From contig CANMKK010000030.1 in NCBI GenBank assembly GCA_947498455.1, positions 1-64,000 of the forward strand: DNA of 64,000 bases, given 5' to 3'. The notes under the pieces are model-generated. The model searched no databases. It worked only from the letters and a program-made list of their open reading frames with translations, and was not told where the DNA came from. A program made the translations under genes and the position numbers. Within the stretch, counting starts at the first letter, position 1, and every line of letters starts with the position of its first letter. Of this stretch, positions 26,968 through 34,859 are shown piece by piece. The DNA is from an uncultured Aquimarina sp. (GTDB lineage Bacteria; Bacteroidota; Bacteroidia; Flavobacteriales; Flavobacteriaceae).

Positions 26968-28125
26968 TTAATTAGATATAATTGTTTCCTTTATTAGGGA
27001 ATACTGTCTTCTTTTCCAAAAAGGATATTCTTTGAAGCGTTTTTCCTGAGTATAATATTCTTGCTTCTTTTTTTTATAAGCGCGATAGTCTCTATCAATA
27101 ATACTTTGATATTTTTTTAATCCACTGGAATCACCTTTTAGAAAATCTAATACTGTATAACTGGCATACATGCTCATCGTTATAGATTTAAATATCCCTA
27201 ATGACGAAATTGGATCATAGCTTGAGGCTGCATCTCCAACGGCAAGCCAAGCTTTTCCAGAAACAGAACTGAGGTGCTGAGTATGAGCAGCTACAACTAT
27301 AGGTTGTTCTATGCCTGTATGATCTTTTACTCTAGTTGCTGTATGCTTTGTGGTATTTAGGGTACTCTCAAAAATGCTTTTTTTACGTAAGTGTAACTCA
27401 TTTGCGATATCAGCATCTGTCATATATCCAACAACAATCTTGTTATTAGGAAGTGTAGCACTGTACCACCATCCATACGGATCAGTTTCTACACAACTTC
27501 CGATCCCTAAAGAGTTTTTACTTTTATTTGTTGACGTATAAAATTGGTATATACCAACTAGTTGATCTTCCTTAATTTTTTTGGAAAAGAAACGGCTAGA
27601 AAAAGAAGCTTTTTTTCCTGTAGCATCTATGAAGAATCTAGCTCTAACATCTAGATATTTATTTTTAGAGTTACATTGAAGTAGCCAATCCGTTTTTTCC
27701 TTTTTTATGGAAGAAATAGTACAGTTAAAATAAAAGTCTACTCCTCTTTCTTGGGCTTCTTTTATCATAAATTCATCGAATTTTACCCGGTCTAAGTGCC
27801 ACCCATAACCAAAAGGAGAATAGATGTATTCATTATGATATAGCTCTGATGATCCCCATGCGGAGGATGTTCCATAAGAAGGTGTAAAATTACAAGATAG
27901 AAAAGATGACCAAATTCCTAAATTTTGGAATTGTTTAGAAATTTGAGGAGGTAAAGTTTCTCCTATGCGCAGTACATTCTTATCTTTTGAGTTTATTTTG
28001 CTGGTACGTTCTATGATAAGAATGTTTAGATAAGGAGCCTCATTTTTCAATGCTATGGCAGTGGCACAACCAGCAGCGCCGGCTCCTATAATAACTACAT
28101 CATATGTATTATAATTGGCATCCAT
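26968..28125 (-). CDS. LodB-like FAD-dependent oxidoreductase (385 aa)
   Basis: The FAD site YDVVIIGAGAAGCATAIAL is near the N-terminus, and WLAVGDAASSYDPISSLGI near the C-terminus is the second FAD motif of the halogenase/geranylgeranyl-reductase-like group that includes LodB. I prefer the ATG at 28125, which shares one base with the stop of the preceding gene (TAATG). A longer frame from 28155 would overlap that gene by 31 bp. In Marinomonas, LodB is needed to form the cysteine tryptophylquinone cofactor of LodA; a LodA-like gene lies two positions upstream here, so the same maturation role is inferred. Confidence 0.82.
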   Translation of the reverse strand: MDANYNTYDVVIIGAGAAGCATAIALKNEAPYLNILIIERTSKINSKDKNVLRIGETLPPQISKQFQNLGIWSSFLSCNFTPSYGTSSAWGSSELYHNEYIYSPFGYGWHLDRVKFDEFMIKEAQERGVDFYFNCTISSIKKEKTDWLLQCNSKNKYLDVRARFFIDATGKKASFSSRFFSKKIKEDQLVGIYQFYTSTNKSKNSLGIGSCVETDPYGWWYSATLPNNKIVVGYMTDADIANELHLRKKSIFESTLNTTKHTATRVKDHTGIEQPIVVAAHTQHLSSVSGKAWLAVGDAASSYDPISSLGIFKSITMSMYASYTVLDFLKGDSSGLKKYQSIIDRDYRAYKKKKQEYYTQEKRFKEYPFWKRRQYSLIKETIISN

Positions 28126-28568
28126 TAGTTGGAGTCTTGTTTTACAGCAATCCATTGTGCTACAACTCCTGCCGGAGCTGTAGATTTATTATTTGGTCCT
28201 GTAGGGTGTGGAATGGCTCTCACTATAGACCCTACTATTGCAGGGCGCTGATCAATACCATTCATCCAGTTAGGAACATAATATCCTAAGTAATTATAGA
28301 TCCATTCTGCACCTCCTACAATACCTTTTCCCTGAAACTGAAGGGTAAATGGATTGCCATATCCTATAGAACCGTTTAGCTTTAATTCCCAGCCAGGTCC
28401 ATAGATCAGGCCGTCTAAGGTCTGCATAGGTGCCTCATTGATTTTAATATTTCCTCTCCCGAATTCTAACGAATCAAAACTCGCATCAAGATCCGGGTTG
28501 CTAAGAAAACTTCTATAGGTCCATAATCCAGTAAGAATTTCGGGAACCGAATTTATTGTTGTGCTCAT
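28125..28568 (-). CDS. Small unknown protein of the LodA/LodB operon (147 aa)
   Basis: I do not recognise the family. There is no signal peptide. The sequence is rich in Gly, Asn and aromatic residues (LTGLWTYRSFLSNPD, LIYGPGWELKLNGSIGYG, WIYNYLGYYVPNWMNG) and looks like a compact beta protein; it contains no Cys. It starts 6 bp after the LodA-like gene and its stop overlaps the start of the LodB-like gene, so its expression is tied to both. It may be a maturation factor, a small subunit or a cargo of the oxidase. Confidence 0.75.
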   Translation of the reverse strand: MSTTINSVPEILTGLWTYRSFLSNPDLDASFDSLEFGRGNIKINEAPMQTLDGLIYGPGWELKLNGSIGYGNPFTLQFQGKGIVGGAEWIYNYLGYYVPNWMNGIDQRPAIVGSIVRAIPHPTGPNNKSTAPAGVVAQWIAVKQDSN

Positions 28569-28574
28569 TTTTTG

Positions 28575-30794
28575 TTATTTAGTGTTGTCCTTGTTTGATT
28601 TTCCTATGCTTTGTCCTAATACACGATCTCCTGGTTTTACAGGTTCGCCAAGCGCTTCATCATTTCGCTCTATTTGATAAAATTGCCGAGTAATTCCAGT
28701 ACCGGTTGCAATTAAAAAACCAAGATCCTTCCAAGCTTCAACCATTTGCAGATCACCAGCGTTATTATCGGGTATCCCAGAAGCCCAATAGACCTGAGTA
28801 TATTGATCTTCGGCAAGCTTTTTTTGTACAACAATAGGTCTATGTGCAGGCCACCAAGGGATATTATAGGCGATCTGCTGTTCTACAGGGTCTCCTGTCG
28901 ATTCTGGATAAATGTTTGACCAACGCTCATAGGTAATATTAATATCCTGATATGTACATTCGTGAAAATCGGCTTGCCACGGAATACCTATATATTTTGT
29001 AAGATCACCAGGTTCTAATCCCTCTTTTAGATTAGGAGCGGTGCTTCCATCTTTATCAGCTATGGGTGCAGGGATACTTAGTGCTCCTGCCGTATATGTG
29101 GCATGTTTAATGCGGTATGGTTCACTATAAATAGCAGGATTATTTACAATCCAGGATAGTTCTCCACCTGGACAAAAAGCACCGCCAAGGACATTGCCTA
29201 ATACACCTCTGTCAATTCCGATTCCTGATGTTGGGGGTGATGACCATGGATTTTGACAGTTTTTACTTCCCTCACCCCATTCGGTACATTCATTAACGAA
29301 TTTGCCATCTGCCCATTGTTTAAGAAAAAATAGTTGAGTTTCGGTCATGGAAAGAAATTTTTCTGGAGCGATATTACTCAATGGGTTATTTCCACAAAGC
29401 ATTGGCATTAATCGTGGTTTGGCAGATGTAGAATTATAGTTGCCCTCGATTTCGTATTCATTGAGTTGGTTAGTTTGTCGCATGATTCCCAAGACAAATT
29501 GTCGAAGTCTGTAATTAGGATCTTTACCTTGTTCTGGAGGAATGGATAATGCTTCTTTACTTAAATTACCGCCAGTACCGCGATTATGGGGATCACCACC
29601 ACCAAAATAATCAAAATCGTATGTGTATTTATATTCATCTGGGCGACGAATCATTGGCCATATTTCTTTAAAGTATTTTGGGTAATATTCTGGGTTATAT
29701 CTCGCAGCATTTCGCCAGATATCGAATTCTTCTTCGGTCTTAGGTGAGTTATTTTCAATATCGAAAGGAGGAACGCCAAATATTTGTGGGTTATAAGCAA
29801 ACTTCCGAACAAAAAGATCATACATCTTTTCATCCATCGTGATCATATCTTCCATTTGTGGAACATACCTCGGATAACCAACTACTACCCATGCAGGCAC
29901 TTGTACGTCCATTGTTCCTGGAGTGGTTGTTTCTATTTTTTTGTCCCCATCGTAGGTGACATCAGTAAATGTATAGTGGATTGTAGCAGTTACCGGACCG
30001 TCGGATATATCATCGAACCATCCATCATTGTTAACAAAATTGCTGATTACAGGTGTTTTTGTAGACCCCGAATTGCCATTTCCGCCTAGTACAATTAATC
30101 GGATATTTTTATCTTGTTCATTTACAATTAAATTACCTAAAGATTCAATAGGGTTAGGCTTGATATCATCAGGAGGAAAGGTTTGTGGGTACTTTAATTT
30201 ATTGTATTTGCTGTGATCTTTCTTTTTTATTTCCGAACCATATTTTGCAAAAGCACCTTTGTTCTTTGTTAGATTTACGGTTAATGGTCCTGGATCTATA
30301 ATTAATTGTCTGCGGAGATCGGGTTGTGTAACTTCTGGATTACGCAATGGGTGATCCGGGGCATATCCATGCATTCCATTGGTTTCCTGAAACTCATACC
30401 AGGAAGCTTTTTTATTTGCCAGGTGAACTGTCCAGTCAATATCAGTTACCGTGCCTTGCACTTGAGTAGGTGCAGTAACAGGAGTTTCATAAATAAAATT
30501 ATAAGTACCACCAAGTTTTATTTCAGTACCATTAGTATCTCCTTCTCCATCATAAGCAAATATTCTAAACCGGGCAGCTTGCTTTTTAATCTTAGAAAGA
30601 TCGTTACTATCTTTAAAAGAATCTACTCTAATGGGGTTTCCTTTTTTGTCTTTTTTTTCTTTCCCCATTTCAGTACAATCGATAGGCAATGCTCCTGGTT
30701 GTTCGGGAGCTAAATAAAAATCATCTTCGGTATTTCCAAGTCTGGCAATACCTATGCTAGGGTGAATTTTAAAAGTTGTATATGATTTGTCCAT
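28575..30794 (-). CDS. LodA-like quinoprotein amino-acid oxidase (739 aa)
   Basis: The start IHPSIGIARLGN and PGALPIDC are hallmarks of the LodA/GoxA family. These enzymes oxidise an amino acid (lysine epsilon-amine in LodA, glycine in GoxA), releasing ammonia and hydrogen peroxide. Their cofactor is cysteine tryptophylquinone, made from Cys516 and Trp581 in LodA as I recall. Here Cys541 (GGAFCPGGE) and Trp606 (IPWQADF) are also 65 residues apart, so they are the likely cofactor pair. WWPAHRP (about 647-653) is another family motif. There is no signal peptide. Substrate cannot be read from sequence. It is 16 bp after the tyrosinase gene. Confidence 0.88.
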   Translation of the reverse strand: MDKSYTTFKIHPSIGIARLGNTEDDFYLAPEQPGALPIDCTEMGKEKKDKKGNPIRVDSFKDSNDLSKIKKQAARFRIFAYDGEGDTNGTEIKLGGTYNFIYETPVTAPTQVQGTVTDIDWTVHLANKKASWYEFQETNGMHGYAPDHPLRNPEVTQPDLRRQLIIDPGPLTVNLTKNKGAFAKYGSEIKKKDHSKYNKLKYPQTFPPDDIKPNPIESLGNLIVNEQDKNIRLIVLGGNGNSGSTKTPVISNFVNNDGWFDDISDGPVTATIHYTFTDVTYDGDKKIETTTPGTMDVQVPAWVVVGYPRYVPQMEDMITMDEKMYDLFVRKFAYNPQIFGVPPFDIENNSPKTEEEFDIWRNAARYNPEYYPKYFKEIWPMIRRPDEYKYTYDFDYFGGGDPHNRGTGGNLSKEALSIPPEQGKDPNYRLRQFVLGIMRQTNQLNEYEIEGNYNSTSAKPRLMPMLCGNNPLSNIAPEKFLSMTETQLFFLKQWADGKFVNECTEWGEGSKNCQNPWSSPPTSGIGIDRGVLGNVLGGAFCPGGELSWIVNNPAIYSEPYRIKHATYTAGALSIPAPIADKDGSTAPNLKEGLEPGDLTKYIGIPWQADFHECTYQDINITYERWSNIYPESTGDPVEQQIAYNIPWWPAHRPIVVQKKLAEDQYTQVYWASGIPDNNAGDLQMVEAWKDLGFLIATGTGITRQFYQIERNDEALGEPVKPGDRVLGQSIGKSNKDNTK

Positions 30795-30810
30795 TATGTT
30801 TTTTCTTTAT

Positions 30811-33069
30811 TTAATCCATGAAGTTTAGCGACACACCATCAATATATAGGGCATTGTCAATTGGTTTTCCATTAATACCCAGAACAACCATTTGTACGGA
30901 TATGTCCTTTGCGCCATTAGTGAGCATGCGATTTACTGCATCTGTTACGTCAATTTTATAGTTTCTGGGCTCATGATGGTGTAATGTCCTGTGATCAAAT
31001 GTTCTGGTATTATCCAGTGGTAAGTTACAATGTCCGGGACCTCCATAGCAACTTCCATGGAAGGTGGTAATTTCTTCTACAAAATGATCATTATCTGTCG
31101 TAGGAGTATCAATTGTAGCATCTGGAGAATTTAAAAATACCCGGATATGAGCATTTTGTAAATTACCTCTTCGTACACGATGGATTTTAATTTCTGCTTT
31201 GCGATGTGTATCTAAAGTTTTTGAAGATACTCCAGAAGGCTCACTACTAAATTTTTTTATACTCATATTGCTCGATACAGGGTAATGCACGGAATCTTTA
31301 AGATACGTATACCCCAATTTCTGTATACTCATGGCATCTTTAACAGTCATGGACCAGGGAGCCAAAGCACCGTCCAATTCCTGCGGAGTACCATTGTGTA
31401 ATTCTTGCCATCTAGCCCATATGCGATCTACATTAGAGTGATGTCCCCAAAATAGAGGGTCAAAGGCTGTAATACGGTTATCCGTCATCCAACCGTAAAT
31501 TGGGTTTTCCTGATTTTGAGGATTAACAGGAAGATTTAATTTTTTATAGATTTTTTCCCATTCAGGATTATTGTTCGGAAAGTTAGGGTTCGTACCACCA
31601 GAGAAGTTATGCATTCCATTGTGCACTTTTTCCAGAGATCCGAAATGATGATCAAATGAAGGTCCGCCTCCAAAATCACCAAAGTTATCAATTGATAATA
31701 ATGTATTGATATCTTCCTTTGTAGGATATTGAGTTGGACTACCTAACGCACCAGGCCAGCGGTTTGGAAACCATAAAGGGTTTATTTCTTTTAAGACATT
31801 ATATATAGTTCTTATTTTATCAGACCATACTGCTGTATTGTCACTATTGATAATTTCATAAGGAATACCTACTGCCTTCAGAAAACGCAATCCCGAGTTA
31901 AAAACGGTTTTATTTTTTTGAATTTCTTCGAATTTGGATATTTCTTTTTTAGAAAACATGCCCTTGTCCTGAGCATCTTTTTTATTCTTTAAAATGTCAA
32001 CTCCCGTTTTAGTTAAGTAACATCCGTATGCATCGGGCAAAATCCCTAAATCATATTTTGTGTTATTAAAGGTGTTTTTATTTACATCAGCATAATCTGT
32101 CCAGGACCAGTACGGTAATGCAATATCTTCATTATAGTCTTGTAACTTTTGTTCAAAGAAATATAGATATAATCGATGCCAAGGTAAAAATTGTTCCCAT
32201 CCGTGCTGACATGAATTGGTGTGAATACGTGCCCAGAAATCAAAACTTCTTTCATCCTGCCAAAAATCGGTATACTGATACATGCAATTTAAAGCCTCTC
32301 TGAATGTACTGAGTTCTTGAGTAGTTAGAGAGCTTATTTCTTTTCGTACGGTAAGTCCTTTGTTATCTTTTTGATCTTTATTGGTTTTATGCGAAGATTT
32401 AGTGTGTTTTATTTCCCCATTAGCCAAAGCTTGTAAAGAATTATTGACAGCTATGTGCTGTACTTTTTTTTGATTAGCTTGTTCTTCCTCCAGTGTTAAA
32501 GGGCAATCAGCATCAATCCAGTTAGCAATCAGCTGTATCTGATCTGCTGTGGCGTCACTATCTGCATCCCATAACAATTTAGGAAATATACTTCCGTCAA
32601 AAGGGTAATGTCCTTTTAGTCCGATTATAATGGCAGAACGATCACTTCGTTTTGCAGTAGGAGTACTCATGCCTCCACCGGATTCGCCAGAAGGCCAACA
32701 ATCTCCAATTGATGTTGTGGTAGGAGGTTGTTGTACTGCGGTAACCGCAGGTTGTTTTGAAGCAGTATCCTTACTATTGTCACTACCAGAACAACATCCT
32801 TTGGATTTTATAGGAGTGGTAGTTGTAGTCTCTTTAGTAGAACTTTCTGATGCAGTTCCGCAACACCCGGGAACAGGATTTTCAGACGAACTTTTATCTT
32901 CGCTAGGAGCGATTAGACGTTGACCATATAGTGATGCATTAAGAAATACTTCTGGATTTAACCAAAAAGCGTGTAATCCCTGATAACTGGGAACGGTTTT
33001 ACCCTGAAGTGTATTCAGGATATCTGTCACTTGATCATACAAGGACAATTTTCTCTTTTTTCTAGACAT
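30811..33069 (-). CDS. Tyrosinase-type dicopper protein with Cys-rich N-terminal extension (752 aa)
   Basis: The type-3 copper domain is complete. CuA ligands are probably His283, His289 and His298 (CQHGWEQFLPWHRLYLYFFE), with Cys287 placed as in the fungal Cys-x-His thioether. CuB ligands are His483, His487 (VHNGMHNF) and His543 or His544 (FDPLFWGHHSNVDRIW). A C-terminal beta domain follows (about 600-752). The N-terminal 200 residues hold two adjacent-Cys motifs (Cys69-Cys70, Cys92-Cys93) in a Ser/Thr-rich stretch and an IANWIDADCP segment. There is no signal peptide. It would oxidise phenols or a peptide-bound Tyr. It is the first gene of a six-gene minus-strand operon with LodA- and LodB-like proteins. 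Confidence 0.88.
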   Translation of the reverse strand: MSRKKRKLSLYDQVTDILNTLQGKTVPSYQGLHAFWLNPEVFLNASLYGQRLIAPSEDKSSSENPVPGCCGTASESSTKETTTTTPIKSKGCCSGSDNSKDTASKQPAVTAVQQPPTTTSIGDCWPSGESGGGMSTPTAKRSDRSAIIIGLKGHYPFDGSIFPKLLWDADSDATADQIQLIANWIDADCPLTLEEEQANQKKVQHIAVNNSLQALANGEIKHTKSSHKTNKDQKDNKGLTVRKEISSLTTQELSTFREALNCMYQYTDFWQDERSFDFWARIHTNSCQHGWEQFLPWHRLYLYFFEQKLQDYNEDIALPYWSWTDYADVNKNTFNNTKYDLGILPDAYGCYLTKTGVDILKNKKDAQDKGMFSKKEISKFEEIQKNKTVFNSGLRFLKAVGIPYEIINSDNTAVWSDKIRTIYNVLKEINPLWFPNRWPGALGSPTQYPTKEDINTLLSIDNFGDFGGGPSFDHHFGSLEKVHNGMHNFSGGTNPNFPNNNPEWEKIYKKLNLPVNPQNQENPIYGWMTDNRITAFDPLFWGHHSNVDRIWARWQELHNGTPQELDGALAPWSMTVKDAMSIQKLGYTYLKDSVHYPVSSNMSIKKFSSEPSGVSSKTLDTHRKAEIKIHRVRRGNLQNAHIRVFLNSPDATIDTPTTDNDHFVEEITTFHGSCYGGPGHCNLPLDNTRTFDHRTLHHHEPRNYKIDVTDAVNRMLTNGAKDISVQMVVLGINGKPIDNALYIDGVSLNFMD

Positions 33070-33283
33070 ATGTGTGTGCTATATTTATGAGTAACCAAGC
33101 TTCTCAAAATTAGATAGAATGTGAAAGAAATGATATAAGTATAAACACCCGTTTTGAGATTTAAGAGCTATTATACAGTGTTGAAATTTGGGGAATATCT
33201 GATTTTTAAATAATTAAAATGCAGTGAGAACTAATGCGAAATCAAAAAATGAAGCTAATTGTTCTTTATAAAGTTTAAAATAT
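33070..33283. other. Divergent promoter region (tyrosinase operon / rplU)
   Basis: The tyrosinase operon promoter must lie here. TAATTTTG on the minus strand (33112-33105) fits the -7 consensus, but no TTG is found at the right distance. Confidence 0.35.
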
Positions 33284-33313
33284 TTGTCTTTTAATTAATT
33301 AGCAGTATATTTG
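33284..33313 (+). promoter_or_regulatory. Promoter of rplU-rpmA
   Basis: TTG (33284-33286), a 19-bp gap and TATATTTG (33306-33313) match the Bacteroidota housekeeping promoter. The start codon of rplU is 63 bp downstream. Confidence 0.75.
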
Positions 33314-33376
33314 CACCCGCCTATTTTAAAAAAAAAGGCATAGTTCTTTTATATAAAATTAAATAAACGTTACGCT

Positions 33377-34036
33377 ATGTACGCAATTGTAGAGATAGCA
33401 GGGCAGCAATTTAAGGTTGCAAAAGACCAAAAAGTTTTTGTTCACCGTTTAGCAGGAGAAGAAGGAGATAAAGTCGCTTTTGACAAAGTTCTTCTTACTG
33501 CAGATGGAGATAACATTACTTTAGGCGCCCCAGCTATAGATGGAGCTCAAGTAGGAGCAAAAATCACAAGACACCTAAAAGGTGACAAAGTTATTGTTTT
33601 TAAGAAAAAGAGACGTAAAGGATACCGTGTAAGAAATGGTCACCGTCAATCTCTTACGGAAATAGTAATCGAAAGTATTGTAGCTTCTGGAGCTAAAAAA
33701 GCAGCCCCAAAGAAAGAAGCTAAAAAAGCTACTCCAAAAGTAGAAAAAGAAGCACCTAAAAAAGCTGCTTCTACAAAAACTACTGCTAAGGGAGATGATC
33801 TTAAGAAGATTGAAGGGATTGGACCTAAAATCGCTGAAACTCTAAAAGCTAATGGTATTGTTACTTTTGCAGACCTTGCAAAGGCTGACGTAAACCAAAT
33901 TGCTGAGTTTATTAAGGACGTTCGTGGAAATCATATTCCTGACACTTGGCCAAAGCAAGCAGAAATGGCTGCTGAAGGTAAGTGGGACGAATTAAAAGAA
34001 TGGCAAGATAAGTTAGACGGTGGGATTGAAAAATAA
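33377..34036 (+). CDS. rplU: Ribosomal protein L21 with C-terminal helix-hairpin-helix extension (219 aa)
   Basis: Residues 1-103 are a normal L21 (MYAIVEIAGQQFKV at the start; KKKRRKGYRVRNGHRQ near 75-90). A Lys/Ala/Pro linker (about 105-140) follows, then a helix-hairpin-helix domain of about 75 residues (LKKIEGIGPKIAETLKANGI, then WPKQAEMAAEGKWDELKEW). Ordinary L21 ends near residue 103. The extended form is common in Flavobacteria, and the same tail domain is seen in other ribosome- or DNA-linked proteins there. It binds 23S rRNA in the large subunit; the job of the tail is unknown. It forms an operon with rpmA. Confidence 0.95.
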   Translation: MYAIVEIAGQQFKVAKDQKVFVHRLAGEEGDKVAFDKVLLTADGDNITLGAPAIDGAQVGAKITRHLKGDKVIVFKKKRRKGYRVRNGHRQSLTEIVIESIVASGAKKAAPKKEAKKATPKVEKEAPKKAASTKTTAKGDDLKKIEGIGPKIAETLKANGIVTFADLAKADVNQIAEFIKDVRGNHIPDTWPKQAEMAAEGKWDELKEWQDKLDGGIEK

Positions 34037-34068
34037 TCCAACTAGTAATCATATAAAATCGTAAGAAA

Positions 34069-34329
34069 ATGGCTCACAAAAAAGGAGTTGGTAGTTCGAA
34101 AAACGGTAGAGAATCAGAATCAAAACGCTTAGGTGTTAAGATATTTGGTGGACAAGCCGCTATTGCTGGTAACATCATTGTAAGACAAAGAGGTACAGCA
34201 CATAAACCAGGTGAAAATGTATACGCTGGTAAAGACCATACGTTACACGCTAAAGTGGACGGTTTGGTAAAATTTACAAAAAAGAAAGACAATAAGTCTT
34301 ATGTTTCAATAGTTCCTTTCGAAGCATAA
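34069..34329 (+). CDS. rpmA: Ribosomal protein L27 (86 aa)
   Basis: The start MAHKKGVGSSKNGRESESKR and the core VRQRGTAHKPGENVYAGKDHTL are those of L27, which reaches the peptidyl-transferase centre with its N-terminus. Full length and in the usual order after rplU (32 bp gap). There is no Firmicutes-type cleavable extension. Confidence 0.97.
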   Translation: MAHKKGVGSSKNGRESESKRLGVKIFGGQAAIAGNIIVRQRGTAHKPGENVYAGKDHTLHAKVDGLVKFTKKKDNKSYVSIVPFEA

Positions 34330-34353
34330 GGATATTTTCCTTTGTAATAAATA

Positions 34354-34397
34354 AGAAGCCTTTTTCGAGATAATTTTTATCTTGGAAAAGGTTTTCT
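34354..34397 (+). terminator. Terminator of rplU-rpmA
   Basis: AGAAGCCTTTTTCGAGATAA pairs imperfectly with the sequence around TTATCTTGGAAAAGGTTTTCT; a short T-run follows (TAGTTTTTAAA). Confidence 0.6.
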
Positions 34398-34859
34398 AGT
34401 TTTTAAATACTTTCCTAGTACAATTAGCTTCAGTAAGAATTGGATGGCAAGATTGATAGACGAATCTTGTGGGGTACAATTTCAAAGTGGGCTGATAAAT
34501 GCAATACATAAAATCATTTCCTTAAAGATTATAATTTTGTATAAGAGGATATAGTACGCTAGAATTGCTGCTAGAAATTCATTACTGAGCTTTTTGATTA
34601 TCAGCTTTTTTTAAATTTGTTAAAGAAATTTAGAACGAATTGCTTTTTCAAGCTTTTTGTCGATAAAATAAGTTACATATCGAAAACAAGGTTAAAACCC
34701 TGTCATACAAAGGAAAACGCTTTAATTCTTTGTTGCAAACCAAAGGATATAACTGTATGTTTGTTATAGATCTTTTAGTGAATTAGGTAACAAAACACTA
34801 AATTGTAACATTAATAAGTTACATATACACAGAATCCACTTTTAAAATATTGTATCGCT
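34398..34859. other. Intergenic region upstream of the VgrG module
   Basis: About 460 bp with no supported gene. The word AAGTTACATAT occurs twice (about 34669 and 34816). The promoter of the VgrG gene must lie here, but no clear TAnnTTTG element is seen. Confidence 0.4.

Noticed and set aside
28126..28155. Earlier ATG for the LodB-like protein
   Set aside because: It would overlap the preceding gene by 31 bp and push the FAD motif inward; the ATG at 28125 gives a TAATG junction.
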